Source: Clavulina sp. PMI_390
Taxonomy: Eukaryota > Basidiomycota > Agaricomycetes > Cantharellales > Hydnaceae
DNA length: 13,887 bases
Reading direction: 5' to 3'
Assembly (NCBI GenBank): GCA_015039315.1
Contig: WIDE01000174.1
Span: forward strand, 31,539-45,425
Below are positions 1 through 8,328 of the stretch, piece after piece. Under the pieces are notes generated by a model. It saw only the letters and a program-made list of their open reading frames with translations, was not told the DNA's origin and did no database searches. The position numbers and the translations under genes were made by a program. How positions within the stretch are numbered: position 1 is the stretch's first letter; each line of letters starts with the position of its first letter.

Positions 1-782
1 GAGGATAGCGCAGAGGATGAGGAGGCACGCAAGGTCCGTGACCAGATGCGTTCCGAGAAGAGGAGGGAACGCGAGCGCGAGATGCGCATGAACAACATGG
101 GTACGGAGCAACGTGCCAAAATGTTGGCGAGGTTCGTCACATTCTATATTATTTCGTATTCCACTTTTTGTTTCTTATCATAGCTCACATTAACAGGCAA
201 GAAAACCGTGATATCTCGGAGAAGATCGCGCTCGGTCTCGCAAAACCCACAGCTTCAAAAGAGTCCATGCTTGACTCACGACTCTTCAACCGCGAATCCC
301 TGCCCAACTCCTTTGCATCCGAAGACGCGTACAACCTATACGACAAGCCTCTCTTCCATGGTTCGACCGCTGCTGCGGCCATCTACAAGGCGCGGGGTAA
401 CATGGACGCTGGGGACGACGCCAAATTTGCGGGCGGAACGGAGGATGGCATCAACAAAGCGCTGGCAAACGATCGCTTCCAGCTCGGCGCAAGTGGATTC
501 AGCGGTGCGGAGGAGCAGGAGGTCAGGGAAGGCCCTGTGCAGTTTGAGAAGGACACCACTGGGCTGGGTGCTGGCGGTCAGGATGGCGCGGACTTGTTCG
601 GAGTGGGCAAGTTCTTAGATGAGGCAAAGAGGGGGACGAAGAGGGGCCTGGATACTGGCGCGTGAGTTTGCTTTTTCACATATCTGATCCCCTCTGATCT
701 CGTTTGCTCACAATAACCCTTGCTTCTCGCTGTTAGGGGTGGCTCAAGAAAGCGCCAACAGCTCGACAAGTCGGGTGATTAG
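1..782 (+). CDS. SNW1: SNW1/Prp45 (SKIP) splicing factor, C-terminal part (5' end outside window)
   Basis: This is the 3' end of the spliceosome component known as Prp45 in yeast and SKIP/SNW1 in animals. It acts in the nucleus during catalytic activation of the spliceosome. Three exons are visible: 1-131, 197-661 and 737-782, split by introns of 65 bp (donor GTTCGT) and 75 bp (donor GTGAGT). Joining them keeps one frame to the TAG at 780-782. The translation begins in an acidic then Arg/Glu-rich charged helix. It then shows 'ENRDISEKIALG', 'SRLFN', 'REGPVQFE' and 'GVGKFLDEAKRG', all characteristic of the region after the SNW domain, and ends in a basic 'SRKRQQ' tail. The SNW domain itself (SNWKN-type motif) lies upstream of the window. 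The next gene starts about 235 bp downstream on the same strand. Identification is from remembered family motifs; the splicing is inferred from frame and consensus sites. Confidence 0.93.
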
Positions 783-1018
783 GTGGAGCGAACGTCATGA
801 TGCTTCCTCATTCACGTACATTAGTCTTTCACATTTGTAATTTCACTGTATTGATAGTGGAGTCGCCTCCAGCCCATCGTGTTTATTTACACCAACAGCT
901 ATCGCCGCCACTACAATTTGGTACAAATAACAAAGCTTCCAGCGCGTAAGCAACAATAACGAAAATCTTCCAGCCTACCAGTTCGAATAACGATACGAAT
1001 ATCGCATCTTAGCCGGAT

Positions 1019-2373
1019 ATGTCAGAGGGGCCTATTTCGATCATCCCAGAGGATGTCCTCGCCGACATCTTCATGCTCGCTGTTGACATAGGCGATATCG
1101 GTCTTGATGAGCATTATCAATCTTCGGGACATCTACGCTCGAAGATGAGCATCGTCATAACCCATGTATGCCAGCGCTGGCGCTTTGTCGCTATCCACAG
1201 CCCTCGAATGTGGACTCAGCTCAAAATTTGTGCAGCCAGTCAAGGACCACTGATCTCGTTGTTTGCCACTCGATCGCATCCATTGGGCACGACCTTTACC
1301 TTCGAATCCCCGGGCACGTCCTCCTTAGAAGACACGATTACAGACTGGCCTCCTCTTCGTATCATGATCAATAAGGAAGCGGCGATAGGTATTCGCGAGC
1401 TTCGCTTCAGGCACGCAGCAGCAGTGCACGCACTTCTTATAGACGAGGACGCGGAAACTGCATTGGCTCTTGACCGTGTATTCCTTTCCGGGGCCCATAT
1501 TAAAGACGACCATACTCTTCCATTCCCTTCCTGTCTCTTTCACAGTACGCAGCTCCATCTGGTGAACTCGATGCTAGACTCGGGATCGCGTCCGTTCCGC
1601 TTCCTTCACGAGCTTGTCATTGAGAATTCTGATCATGAAACACTATTATGGATGCTTGAATGTACCAACATGCCTGTCTTGCGGAGTCTGCGACTGTGTT
1701 CCATCCGTGCGAGCGACCCAAAGCTGGTCAATACTGTGAAACTCCCGAGCCTTGGCCGTTTACTGATCGAGAGTTCTCATTCATTCACGCCTGCCCTGAT
1801 TGGTCGCTCTCTCATGGTACCAAACCTTCAACATCTTCATGTGGATGATCTTGGTCCACAATTCAGGACCGATGCACAGGGCAGTCTCCTTCCTAAGAAC
1901 GTGATCAGGATGAAGGGGGTCGATGCTATTAAAAAAGCAGTACGTTAAAACGATCCACCGCTAAGCTCTACCCGTTTTTCCGATAGTTCTCTATTGGTAA
2001 TGACTCTTATCTTTCGTTACAGCTCTCTCGCGCTCCAACGTTGGCATCACTTTCTCTCAATATGTCCACGGCAGAGGCTGTCATTGAGGTCCTACGCGCC
2101 GTGTTGGTCCGCCCATCATTCCCACACCTCTGCAAGCTGTGTGTGGAGATCCATTCCCGCTCTGATGCACAAGAAACCCCGGGACCCTCTGATACCTCTC
2201 CCTCACAACTGCAGGCCATCCTGCAACATAGATTGCTTTCATCACGCGCCTCAGGAACGCGCACGGGAGATGGCATCTCAGATCACATACAAGAATTGAC
2301 CCTCCCATTGGTGATGGTGGGGGATAACAGAGATTGGTATGCTGAGAAGGTCGAAATGCTAAAACTTGTATGA
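1019..2373 (+). CDS. F-box protein A (F-box plus divergent leucine-rich C-terminus)
   Basis: Two exons, 1019-1939 and 2023-2373, are joined across an 83 bp intron (donor GTACGT, acceptor TTACAG, phase 0) to give 423 residues. The N-terminus carries an F-box-like motif: 'IPEDVLADIFMLAVD' near residues 9-23, then 'THVCQRWRFVAIHSPRMW' around residues 49-66, with an insertion of about 25 residues between the helices. The rest has irregular leucine-rich stretches such as 'LHELVIENS', 'MPVLRSLRLCSI' and 'VPNLQHLHVDD', typical of mushroom F-box proteins. Such proteins usually bind Skp1 through the F-box and bring a substrate to the SCF ubiquitin ligase; the substrate here is unknown. The ATG at 1019 was chosen because it is the first in frame and sits just before the F-box. 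F-box proteins B and C in this window are paralogues: the intron position matches and the C-terminus has the shared 'VGDNRDWY' element. The protein lacks the long N-terminal helical lead of protein C. Confidence 0.85.
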
Positions 2374-2667
2374 TAGACCATTCATTAGCCTTACAGCCTC
2401 CTTTTGCAATTCTTAATAACACACACAAGCCAGCCTGCCATACACTAAGTTCAAGCTTCATTCGGGGAAAAGATGATATCGATTTGGAACGAAATGTTCG
2501 CATCTTTTCAGATTTACATAGATATAGGACTGGGAACAGGATTTGTCGAAATATCGCTGACTGAGCACGCAATTTGGAAGCTTAGAGTTACTAGTACAAC
2601 ATCTACCACAAGTAGCAGCGGAGACTGAAGAGTTTTGAATCAATCACCGTTATTGCAATCTGACGCA
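2374..2667. other. Convergent intergenic spacer
   Basis: F-box gene A (+) and the glutamic peptidase gene (-) end facing each other here, so this stretch should hold both 3' untranslated regions and poly(A) sites. It is AT-richer than the flanking exons. The short open frames in it show no family motif and no convincing splice structure, so no gene is called. Confidence 0.6.
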
Positions 2668-3840
2668 TCTGCACACCCGCAATTAGTGCCTCCTTCCAGG
2701 CTGATATGAAATCGACACTCACCAAACGTAACTGATGGTAGCCCCAGTAGCCGTAACTGACACTGACGTATACACCTTTCCGCTCTGCTGGATCTCCACG
2801 ATCGTTTCATTTGTGGTAGGCTTGACGCATGAGTTCGTGGCCGTCACCGCACACATATTTGTCCACGTCACAGCGCCAAAGTTTGCAAATGGGACGAGAG
2901 TGCTGCCTGAGGAGAAGTCTTCCACGATCCACTCGGCGTCCTGTTCGCAGAGCGCGATAGATGATGTGAGAGATTTGGAAACGGTCTTGCCCGTAGTGAG
3001 GTTGGATATGGAGGCTGTGCCGGCCTTTGTGCTGCTAACAGCGATAGTGAGCTTGACAGTGTCACCAGCGGAGAACGTGATCCCGGAATAGTCATATGCC
3101 TGTCCGACGGTAAGAACGGTTCGACAAGAGTTTCAACAGAGCCAGGAGTAAGAAATAACTATGGGGAGATTTCGGCAAGGAGAGAAGCTAGAGAGACGTA
3201 CATAGTCGGGATACCATTCGTACCAGCCTGAGGACAATGTTGAGAAGTGTGAGCGAGCTGCCACACGTGAAGAAACGAATTACTGGATAACGAACCATCA
3301 AATGAGACTTTTCCATTGCTAATATAGAAGTCAACTCCAGTCTGGAAGATGGCTGACGTGCAAGTAAAGCCATCAATGCCAACCCATGCCGAAGCGGCAT
3401 ATGTTGTCGATGTGCTGCCCCCAGATGGGACCTTTGGTGTAGGAATTACGAATGTGCCAGTCACTCCTTTCCAAGTACCCTATGAGAGTCGATAATCCCA
3501 TATGAGATGATTTTCAGTACAATGAAAGTGTCGCGCCCGATGGTAGCGGACCCACCGCTGGAGCACTGAGAACAACACCAGACCAGTTTTCACTGTATGT
3601 GACTTGAGACGTATTTGTATTCTGCGACGCTTCGACGGATTGAGCTTCAGGAGTGACTGAGGGCAAGAACGGACCCGCGACGAGACTATCGGCTAAGTCA
3701 AGAGCTGAGCTAGAGGCGCGAGTGAGGCGGCGTCCAAGCCGGGCGTCGAGCCGATGGCGTGCGTCGGCGTTAGCTGCTGGGGCAGCCAGCACGGCTGCTG
3801 AAAGAAGGAGAGTATAGATGGTCTCAAAGGCGTGAAGCAT
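2668..3840 (-). CDS. Secreted glutamic peptidase (eqolisin, peptidase family G1)
   Basis: This is an acid-active secreted endopeptidase of the scytalidoglutamic/aspergilloglutamic type, which uses a Gln/Glu catalytic dyad outside the cell. Five coding exons run 3840-3556, 3479-3296, 3227-3202, 3099-2723 and 2668, with introns of 76, 68, 102 and 54 bp, giving 290 residues. Residues 1 to about 22 are a signal peptide ('TLLLSAAVLAA'). An Arg-rich propeptide follows ('RHRLDARLGRRLTR'), and the mature enzyme begins near 'YSENWSGVV' (82-90). Family landmarks are 'GTWKGVTGTFVIPTP', 'AWVGIDG' (126-132), 'AIFQTG' with the expected catalytic Gln141, 'WYEWYPDY' (158-165) and 'EWIVEDF' with the expected catalytic Glu225. 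Four cysteines (135, 216, 248, 256) could form disulfides. The last intron has a CTAAT branch site and splits the TGA stop codon, so the protein ends in 'SYV', as expected for the family. Exon 3 is only 26 nt. The length is normal for the family and the gene appears intact. Confidence 0.95.
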
Positions 3841-3906
3841 GATTGGGGATGGAAGTGGTGGGGAGAAAATGGAAGAAGATCGGAAAACGGTGAGTGAAGA
3901 AAAAAT
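3841..3906 (-). promoter_or_regulatory. Pyrimidine-rich 5' leader/core promoter of the peptidase gene
   Basis: Read on the minus strand, the 65 bases directly before the peptidase ATG are very rich in C and T, with runs such as TTTTTTCTTC, CTTCTTCCATTTTCTCCCC and CACTTCCATCCCC, and end in AATC before the ATG. Pyrimidine-rich leaders of this kind commonly surround transcription starts in filamentous fungal genes. No clear TATA box was seen. Function is inferred from position and composition only. Confidence 0.45.
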
Positions 3907-3933
3907 TACTGTTGGTGGCTTGAGATAAGTTGA

Positions 3934-4592
3934 TTAAGAGTGCATATGGGCATATTGTTTATCGAATATCAGCGAGGGAGACCATATGGACGCGTCATCT
4001 AGTGTGGTGCTATTCGGATTCCATAACCTAATCGAGCCAAGCTCTGCAATAAGTCCTACCACCTACAAGAGCGATCAACTGATCAATTAACAATGAACAG
4101 GGGGAAGATAAGAGCACTCACTATGTGTTGAGTCGGAAGCGAGTACAGGAGATCAGTGGTTCCAACAAGGGTTGTTTTGAATGGGAGGACGAGCATTCGG
4201 CACTCTGATCCATGCTCACCGTGGACCGAGGAAAGGTCGACGGGAAGATAGTGAGCTGCTTGAGTATAGAAAGTGGGCGCCATTTCGGTAGCAAATACCA
4301 TACCAGGGACTGGTGCACGTGAAGCACTCGTTGCGTTGTGAGATCGTTCTTCGGACGTGTGGAATGCTGCTCGGAAGCCGGAGAAAGGAACTGAATGCAC
4401 GAGAAACGTCAGGGGTTCTTTCTCAGTCCTCATGATGGGGCTATCCCTGGTTTTGACGCGAAGGGATACAGCGCAATGGCTGGTAGGATTCAACACTCCG
4501 TGTATCGAGCTGTTGATGAGGGCGCTGAATGTGCTGGCAGGAGCATGTGTAGATAGAATGATAGGCATAGTTAGGCCATTTAGTTGTTCCAT
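3934..4592 (-). CDS. Putative orphan protein, 199 residues, function unknown
   Basis: A minus-strand frame opens with an ATG at 4592 (context ATTCAATGG) and stays open for 157 codons. It then meets a good GTGAGT donor at 4121 and, 59 bp on, a TTGTAG acceptor at 4063, both phase 0. The second exon (4062-3934) continues for 42 codons to TAA, so splicing extends the frame cleanly. The sequence starts 'MEQLNGLTMPIILSTHAPAS', includes 'PLTFLVHSVPFSGFRAAF' and 'SECRMLVLPFKTTLVG', and has no signal peptide, clear membrane helix or domain I recognise. The predicted end lies only 93 bp from the start codon of the peptidase gene on the same strand, which is tight. It could be a lineage-specific gene, a degenerating gene, or a chance open frame. 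No function is proposed. Confidence 0.4.
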
Positions 4593-5405
4593 TGAATTAC
4601 GATACCCTTTGAGTTTCTAGGTCTAGTGAAAGCATCATTCGAGTTGCACAGAAACATCCGCTCGCATCAATGTGGGCGTTGTTTGGCTGTGACTGAGTTA
4701 CCTCTGGCGCCGTGTCACAGCCTAGCAGCTTTCCCGAGTCCCACCACAATGCACACAATAATCACGAATCTAGATATTGTGTTTATAAAGCTTTCATCCA
4801 TGTTAATGTCCAATTTCCACTGAACCGTCGGAGTCCTTCCTCATCATTTGGCCAAAGCTCCGAGTTGAACGTCACTCATGGAGAACTCGCTAGATCTCTC
4901 AGGAACAAGTGTTCTCAAACTATGATGACCTGCGTCCGTACCGCCTGTAGACGTTCTCGCTAGAATATTCGACCTTGCCATTGTTCGTGCTGATAGCGCG
5001 ACACAGAAGTATAAGGTATAGAGCAGATACTATGATGTGTAATGAAATGCTTTACTTCCTAACACACCACCATAAGGCAGACCTCCCCCTCACCGCTTTG
5101 CAAAGTTGTCCCGTAATTCCATTGATCTCTGGTGCTATACACATTGTCTGACAGCCCATTTTGGTCCGTCGTTTAATCTCTAAACCACATGTGTTTAAAC
5201 ACTGGCTTCAGAGCCTGATCGCCTCCGAATCTGATCCAATCTTCCACTCGAGCAGATTTCTTTCAGCTGCCCTCCTCCTATAATTCTTCCCGCTCGCGCT
5301 TGTGGCGTCAAGGAGTCACAAGTCCTTGCTAGGCAACAATCTTAGGTCAACCAGAGGGATAGCGGTGCGATCAAGGATGACATCGGTTGTGAGAGCAGAC
5401 TACAA
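4593..5405. other. Long intergenic stretch, no gene seen
   Basis: About 800 bases lie between the orphan gene and the 3' end of the DUF6593 gene. The short open frames on either strand give compositionally odd, motif-free peptides and do not join through plausible introns. The stretch should contain the 3' untranslated region of the DUF6593 gene (right side) and any promoter of the orphan gene (left side). The only structured element noticed is a pair of overlapping palindromes at 5186-5202, listed separately. Confidence 0.55.
5186..5202. repeat. Overlapping short perfect palindromes
   Basis: CACATGTG (5186-5193) is an 8-bp perfect palindrome and contains an E-box core (CANNTG). It overlaps GTGTTTAAACAC (5191-5202), a 12-bp perfect palindrome. 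Both are seen directly in the sequence. They might be a binding site for a dimeric transcription factor, but palindromes of this size also occur by chance and no regulated gene is obvious. Confidence 0.35.
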
Positions 5406-6300
5406 CTAGAACTCGATCCTGCGGAGATCGTCAAGGCATGTGAAGAGACCTAGGACGAGCATGTCTAACATCTCGAGCGCAACCAAGCGGAGCGTAAGAG
5501 TGGTTGGCTTTGGGCGACCAAATCCTCTTGGATTGTGGTATTCGAGGATGAGCGTCCCGTTCTGGTCAGTCAGCTGATGAAAAGGAACGTCAATCGAGTT
5601 CAGAGAAGGAGAGAAACCTCAGAGGAACCGCATACTTGAGGATCAAATGATCGTTTCTTTGTCTTTGTCCAAGTCCATTCGCCGCCAGGGGTGTCCATAT
5701 AGCGAATGCTACACAAATGAGAGGCACTGTCAGCCCTTGCGCGAGAAGATACCGGTCACCCTCAACGCTCACGAATCATTGTACTTGTCCATGCGAAACA
5801 CTGCGTTAAGCTTATCTGGCTTCTCAATCTCAGGATGAAACTTTATGGTGTGATCCTCCCGGCGTCCGTATATGAATATCTCAGCGAGAAACACTTTGCG
5901 AGGTCCATCACCTTGAGCATCAGGATTCGCTTTGTAGATGATTGTGGGATACCACCCGCTCCATCGACCGGTCTTGCGGTGTTTCTGTGGCTCAATCCAG
6001 TAGATAGGTGTGCCCTGATAAAGAATATTGAATGCGCGAGGGTCTGGAGATGACAATGTCAAGGTTACGAAGGCGTCTTGTTCTAATGGGTACGGGGAAA
6101 AACAGGTGAAATAGTCCATCACTGTGGAATCTCAATGGAAGAAACTAACGCAGGCCCTCAATAGTGCTAGCTGGGATCAAGCTTGAGCCCGCAAGGATGC
6201 TTGGAGCGACGAGCGATTCGGAGTCGACAGTTACGGCAACACTCGAGGTAGCATCGTCCCCAGCAGACAGGGAATACGGAGGAGGGGGTTCACTGGACAT
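5406..6300 (-). CDS. DUF6593-type basidiomycete protein, function unknown
   Basis: Four exons (6300-6150, 6082-5773, 5708-5636, 5573-5406) are separated by introns of 67, 64 and 62 bp with donors GTTAGT, GTGAGC and GTATGC. The junctions are phase 1, 2 and 0, and the joined frame gives 233 residues. A low-complexity N-terminus (1 to about 50) starts 'MSSEPPPPYSLSAGD' and contains a PPPY motif. The globular part then follows the layout I associate with DUF6593: 'FVTLTLSSPDP' and 'GTPIYWIEP', then 'VFLAEIFIYGR', 'GGEWTWTKTKK' and 'LTDQNGTLILEYHNP', ending in 'MLDMLVLGLFTCLDDLRR'. The biochemical role of this family is not known. The ATG at 6300 was chosen because it opens the PPPY-containing exon. 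In the first intron an alternative acceptor at 6122 would make a 28 bp intron in the same phase, adding 13 residues; the 67 bp form, with its pyrimidine tract, is more likely. No defect is seen. Confidence 0.8.
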
Positions 6301-6594
6301 GCTAGTAGGAACTGTAAACGGGAGGCGGTGGACACGGGACCAGGCGCAAGCAAGGCGGTGCAGATGGCAACGAGACTCCCACCCCATCAGATGAGCACCA
6401 TCGTGGCGACAAGACTTTAGAAGCAGTGCAGGAGATGGAACAGTAATAGCTTTGGCTTCCATGGCATCCGTATTCCGAGTATCCAAATATTGAACTCTGC
6501 GGAGGTACAAATAGCTTTCGCCTTGGGTGAGTTCTCCAGCAGGGTTTTTTCTCTAGCTGGGTGACAAAACCCATTTGCTCTGGGAGTCAAATAT

Positions 6595-7966
6595 CTACAC
6601 TAGGTTTTCTACGATGTCAAAGGTGTCCACGTGGGTTGCATACCATGATCCATGAGCTCCCACCAGGCTGCGCGACAATACAAGCCTCTCCAGCAATCCA
6701 GAACGTGGCGGTGAAAGCAACGGCGATGCGGGAGTAGGAGCGATCGCCCACCTCTCTACTGCCTCCCGAATATTGCAAGCACCAAGGTGGGGACTTGAAT
6801 ATGAGTCCAGATGAGAAGCCTCAGCTTCTCGTACTACGCTTTCACTCCCAAGGTCTAGTGATCTAGATTGGAGAGAAAGAGAGCGTAGATTCGGTAGGAC
6901 TGCTATCTTCAAAGCTTCTGTAACGGGGAATATCTCAGAGCGGCGAAGAGCAATGTTGAGCGAGATGATTGTCGTGGCGGCACGGAGCTAGGCATCATGC
7001 CATACGTGAAATATTGTGCAGAGTCCATATCAAACGTCGCGAAAGGGATCAGGAGTCTTGATGTAAGTATGCTAGCAGCGGATTCAACATAAAACAGAAA
7101 CTGACCAAACTATGAAATCCAGTCTCGGCCGCCTGTACGGATTCATTGAATAGTCGCCAATGTTCATTCGTCTGCTCAATATCCAGACGTTGTAGATTTG
7201 GTACTAGCAATTCGCGCCCAATCACAGAATAGAAAGATATATGACAGTTCTTCAATCGAAGATATTCCACTTGGGGGAGCGAGGCGGTCACCCCGCTTTT
7301 TACAAAGCTTAAATCAATGAGAGACAGTGAGTTCAGCATAGGCATCGCGGAGTGACACAACAGAGCGAGAATCTCCAAATTTGTCGAGTGCCCAACGGAG
7401 AGCTTTTCCAGACATGGGAACGGGGGATCGGCCCTGAAATGGTTCAAACTCCAAAATTGAAGTGACCTTCCGCGAGAGATATATGGTGGAAGGTCCAAGT
7501 CAATACGAGGACTGGTGACCGAAATAAATGTTGGGGCAAATAGATGAACCGCATCCTTGGTAATGTTCAGCGCGTACAGAGTCATCTGATGCATAAAATA
7601 AAGCTCTGATATTTGAGCCGCAAAGTTGCGTTCGATCGGAACACTGCCCTGGGGCCAGCGTTGAGATGGGGCCTCTTTGGGTACCCCGTGAGGCATCTCG
7701 AGCGTGAGCCTCAGTCTTCTACGGCCAGAGCGATGGGAGAAGAGAGGAATTAGTGGTGCCTGTGAATAGGAGGAGATGGAAAGGACGCTCCACAATGCGG
7801 AGGATTTTTTAGCCAAGTTTCGCCAATGTGAACAAACATGGCTAATGAGCAAACTCGTTTGCCATGATTTGCCTTTGCGCAAAGAGCTAAGATAGTTATC
7901 AGGTGATACGGCTTGCCGAAAGATTTCCAGCAGAATCTCATTCGGAACGGTTGAGAGCCGGCCCAT
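6595..7966 (-). CDS. F-box protein B (F-box plus divergent leucine-rich C-terminus)
   Basis: Two exons, 7966-7106 and 6987-6595, give 417 residues. The 118 bp intron (donor GTCAGT, acceptor GCCTAG, phase 0) is longer than most here and is inferred from alignment with genes A and C. The F-box spans about residues 4-60: 'LSTVPNEILLEIF' and 'SHVCSHWRNLAKKSSALW'. It is followed by 'SQAPLIPLFSHRSG', then leucine-rich stretches ('PCLEKLSVGH', 'MPMLNSLSLIDL', 'VPNLQRLDIEQ'). Exon 2 carries 'VLPNLRSLSLQ' and ends with the family element 'LVGAHGSWY'. The expected role is an SCF ubiquitin-ligase substrate adaptor. The ATG at 7966 has a good context (ACACAATGG) and is the first ATG after an in-frame stop. 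However, the frame stays open for about 50 codons before it and looks protein-like, so the true N-terminus may lie on an unseen upstream exon. The gene is head to head with F-box gene C. Confidence 0.85.
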
Positions 7967-8328
7967 TGTGTTCTGGCGTTGAGGTTTATCACCCCAAGTC
8001 TGAAGAGGTGCTATCGCTAGCGCTGGCGCAGCTTTGAGCTGCACGATGGAGTCGATGGGTTCTGTTGAATGGCAATCGGACCTTTGAACGGGGAAACCGT
8101 GCGTGCTTTACACGATACAAGGTGAGGGTAGGACAACAGAGCTCGTCGCTGACAGCAAAGATGAGTAGAGGAGTGAAAGATGCGAATCACAATGGGAATG
8201 CCTATAGCATATCAGTTTTCGTAAGATTTCGAATGATAGGGGTAGTTGTAAACTTCACGATACAGGCCAATGCAGGCTCAGCTGGTGGGTGGTTGTTTGG
8301 TAGTATTTTGAGGCACTGCATTCCCAAC
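7967..8328. promoter_or_regulatory. Shared 5' region between divergent F-box genes B and C
   Basis: About 360 bases separate the chosen start codons of the two divergent F-box paralogues, so both promoters must lie here unless one is embedded in a neighbour. Frames are partly open on both strands: the C frame is open back to 8065, and the B frame is open back to a stop near 8110. This leaves the exact N-termini uncertain. No TATA box or known operator could be assigned. Confidence 0.4.

Noticed and set aside
356..366. B-box-like GGTTCGAC that could suggest a tRNA
   Set aside because: It lies inside the SNW1 coding exon and no A box, cloverleaf or acceptor stem pairing is present.
185..769. 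Overlapping frames on both strands inside the SNW1 exons
   Set aside because: They are antisense or shifted shadows of a well-conserved coding region.
4712..4963. Plus-strand frame of about 83 codons
   Set aside because: Ser/Arg-rich, motif-free composition, no splice partners, and a competing overlapping frame at 4626-4823.
5309..5328. Inverted repeat CAAGGA...TCCTTG downstream of the DUF6593 stop codon
   Set aside because: Six-base stem with an eight-base loop; no support for a function.
6302..6574. Minus-strand open frames upstream of the DUF6593 start, including an in-frame extension of the PPPY exon back to 6510
   Set aside because: The extension has a Cys/His/Trp-rich, disordered composition unlike the family, and the ATG at 6300 directly opens the expected lead. 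Treated as 5' untranslated sequence.
8065..8328. Longer start for F-box gene C at the in-frame ATG at 8065
   Set aside because: The extra 88 residues do not resemble the helical lead of F-box proteins and would use up most of the shared promoter; the ATG at 8329 begins the expected helix.
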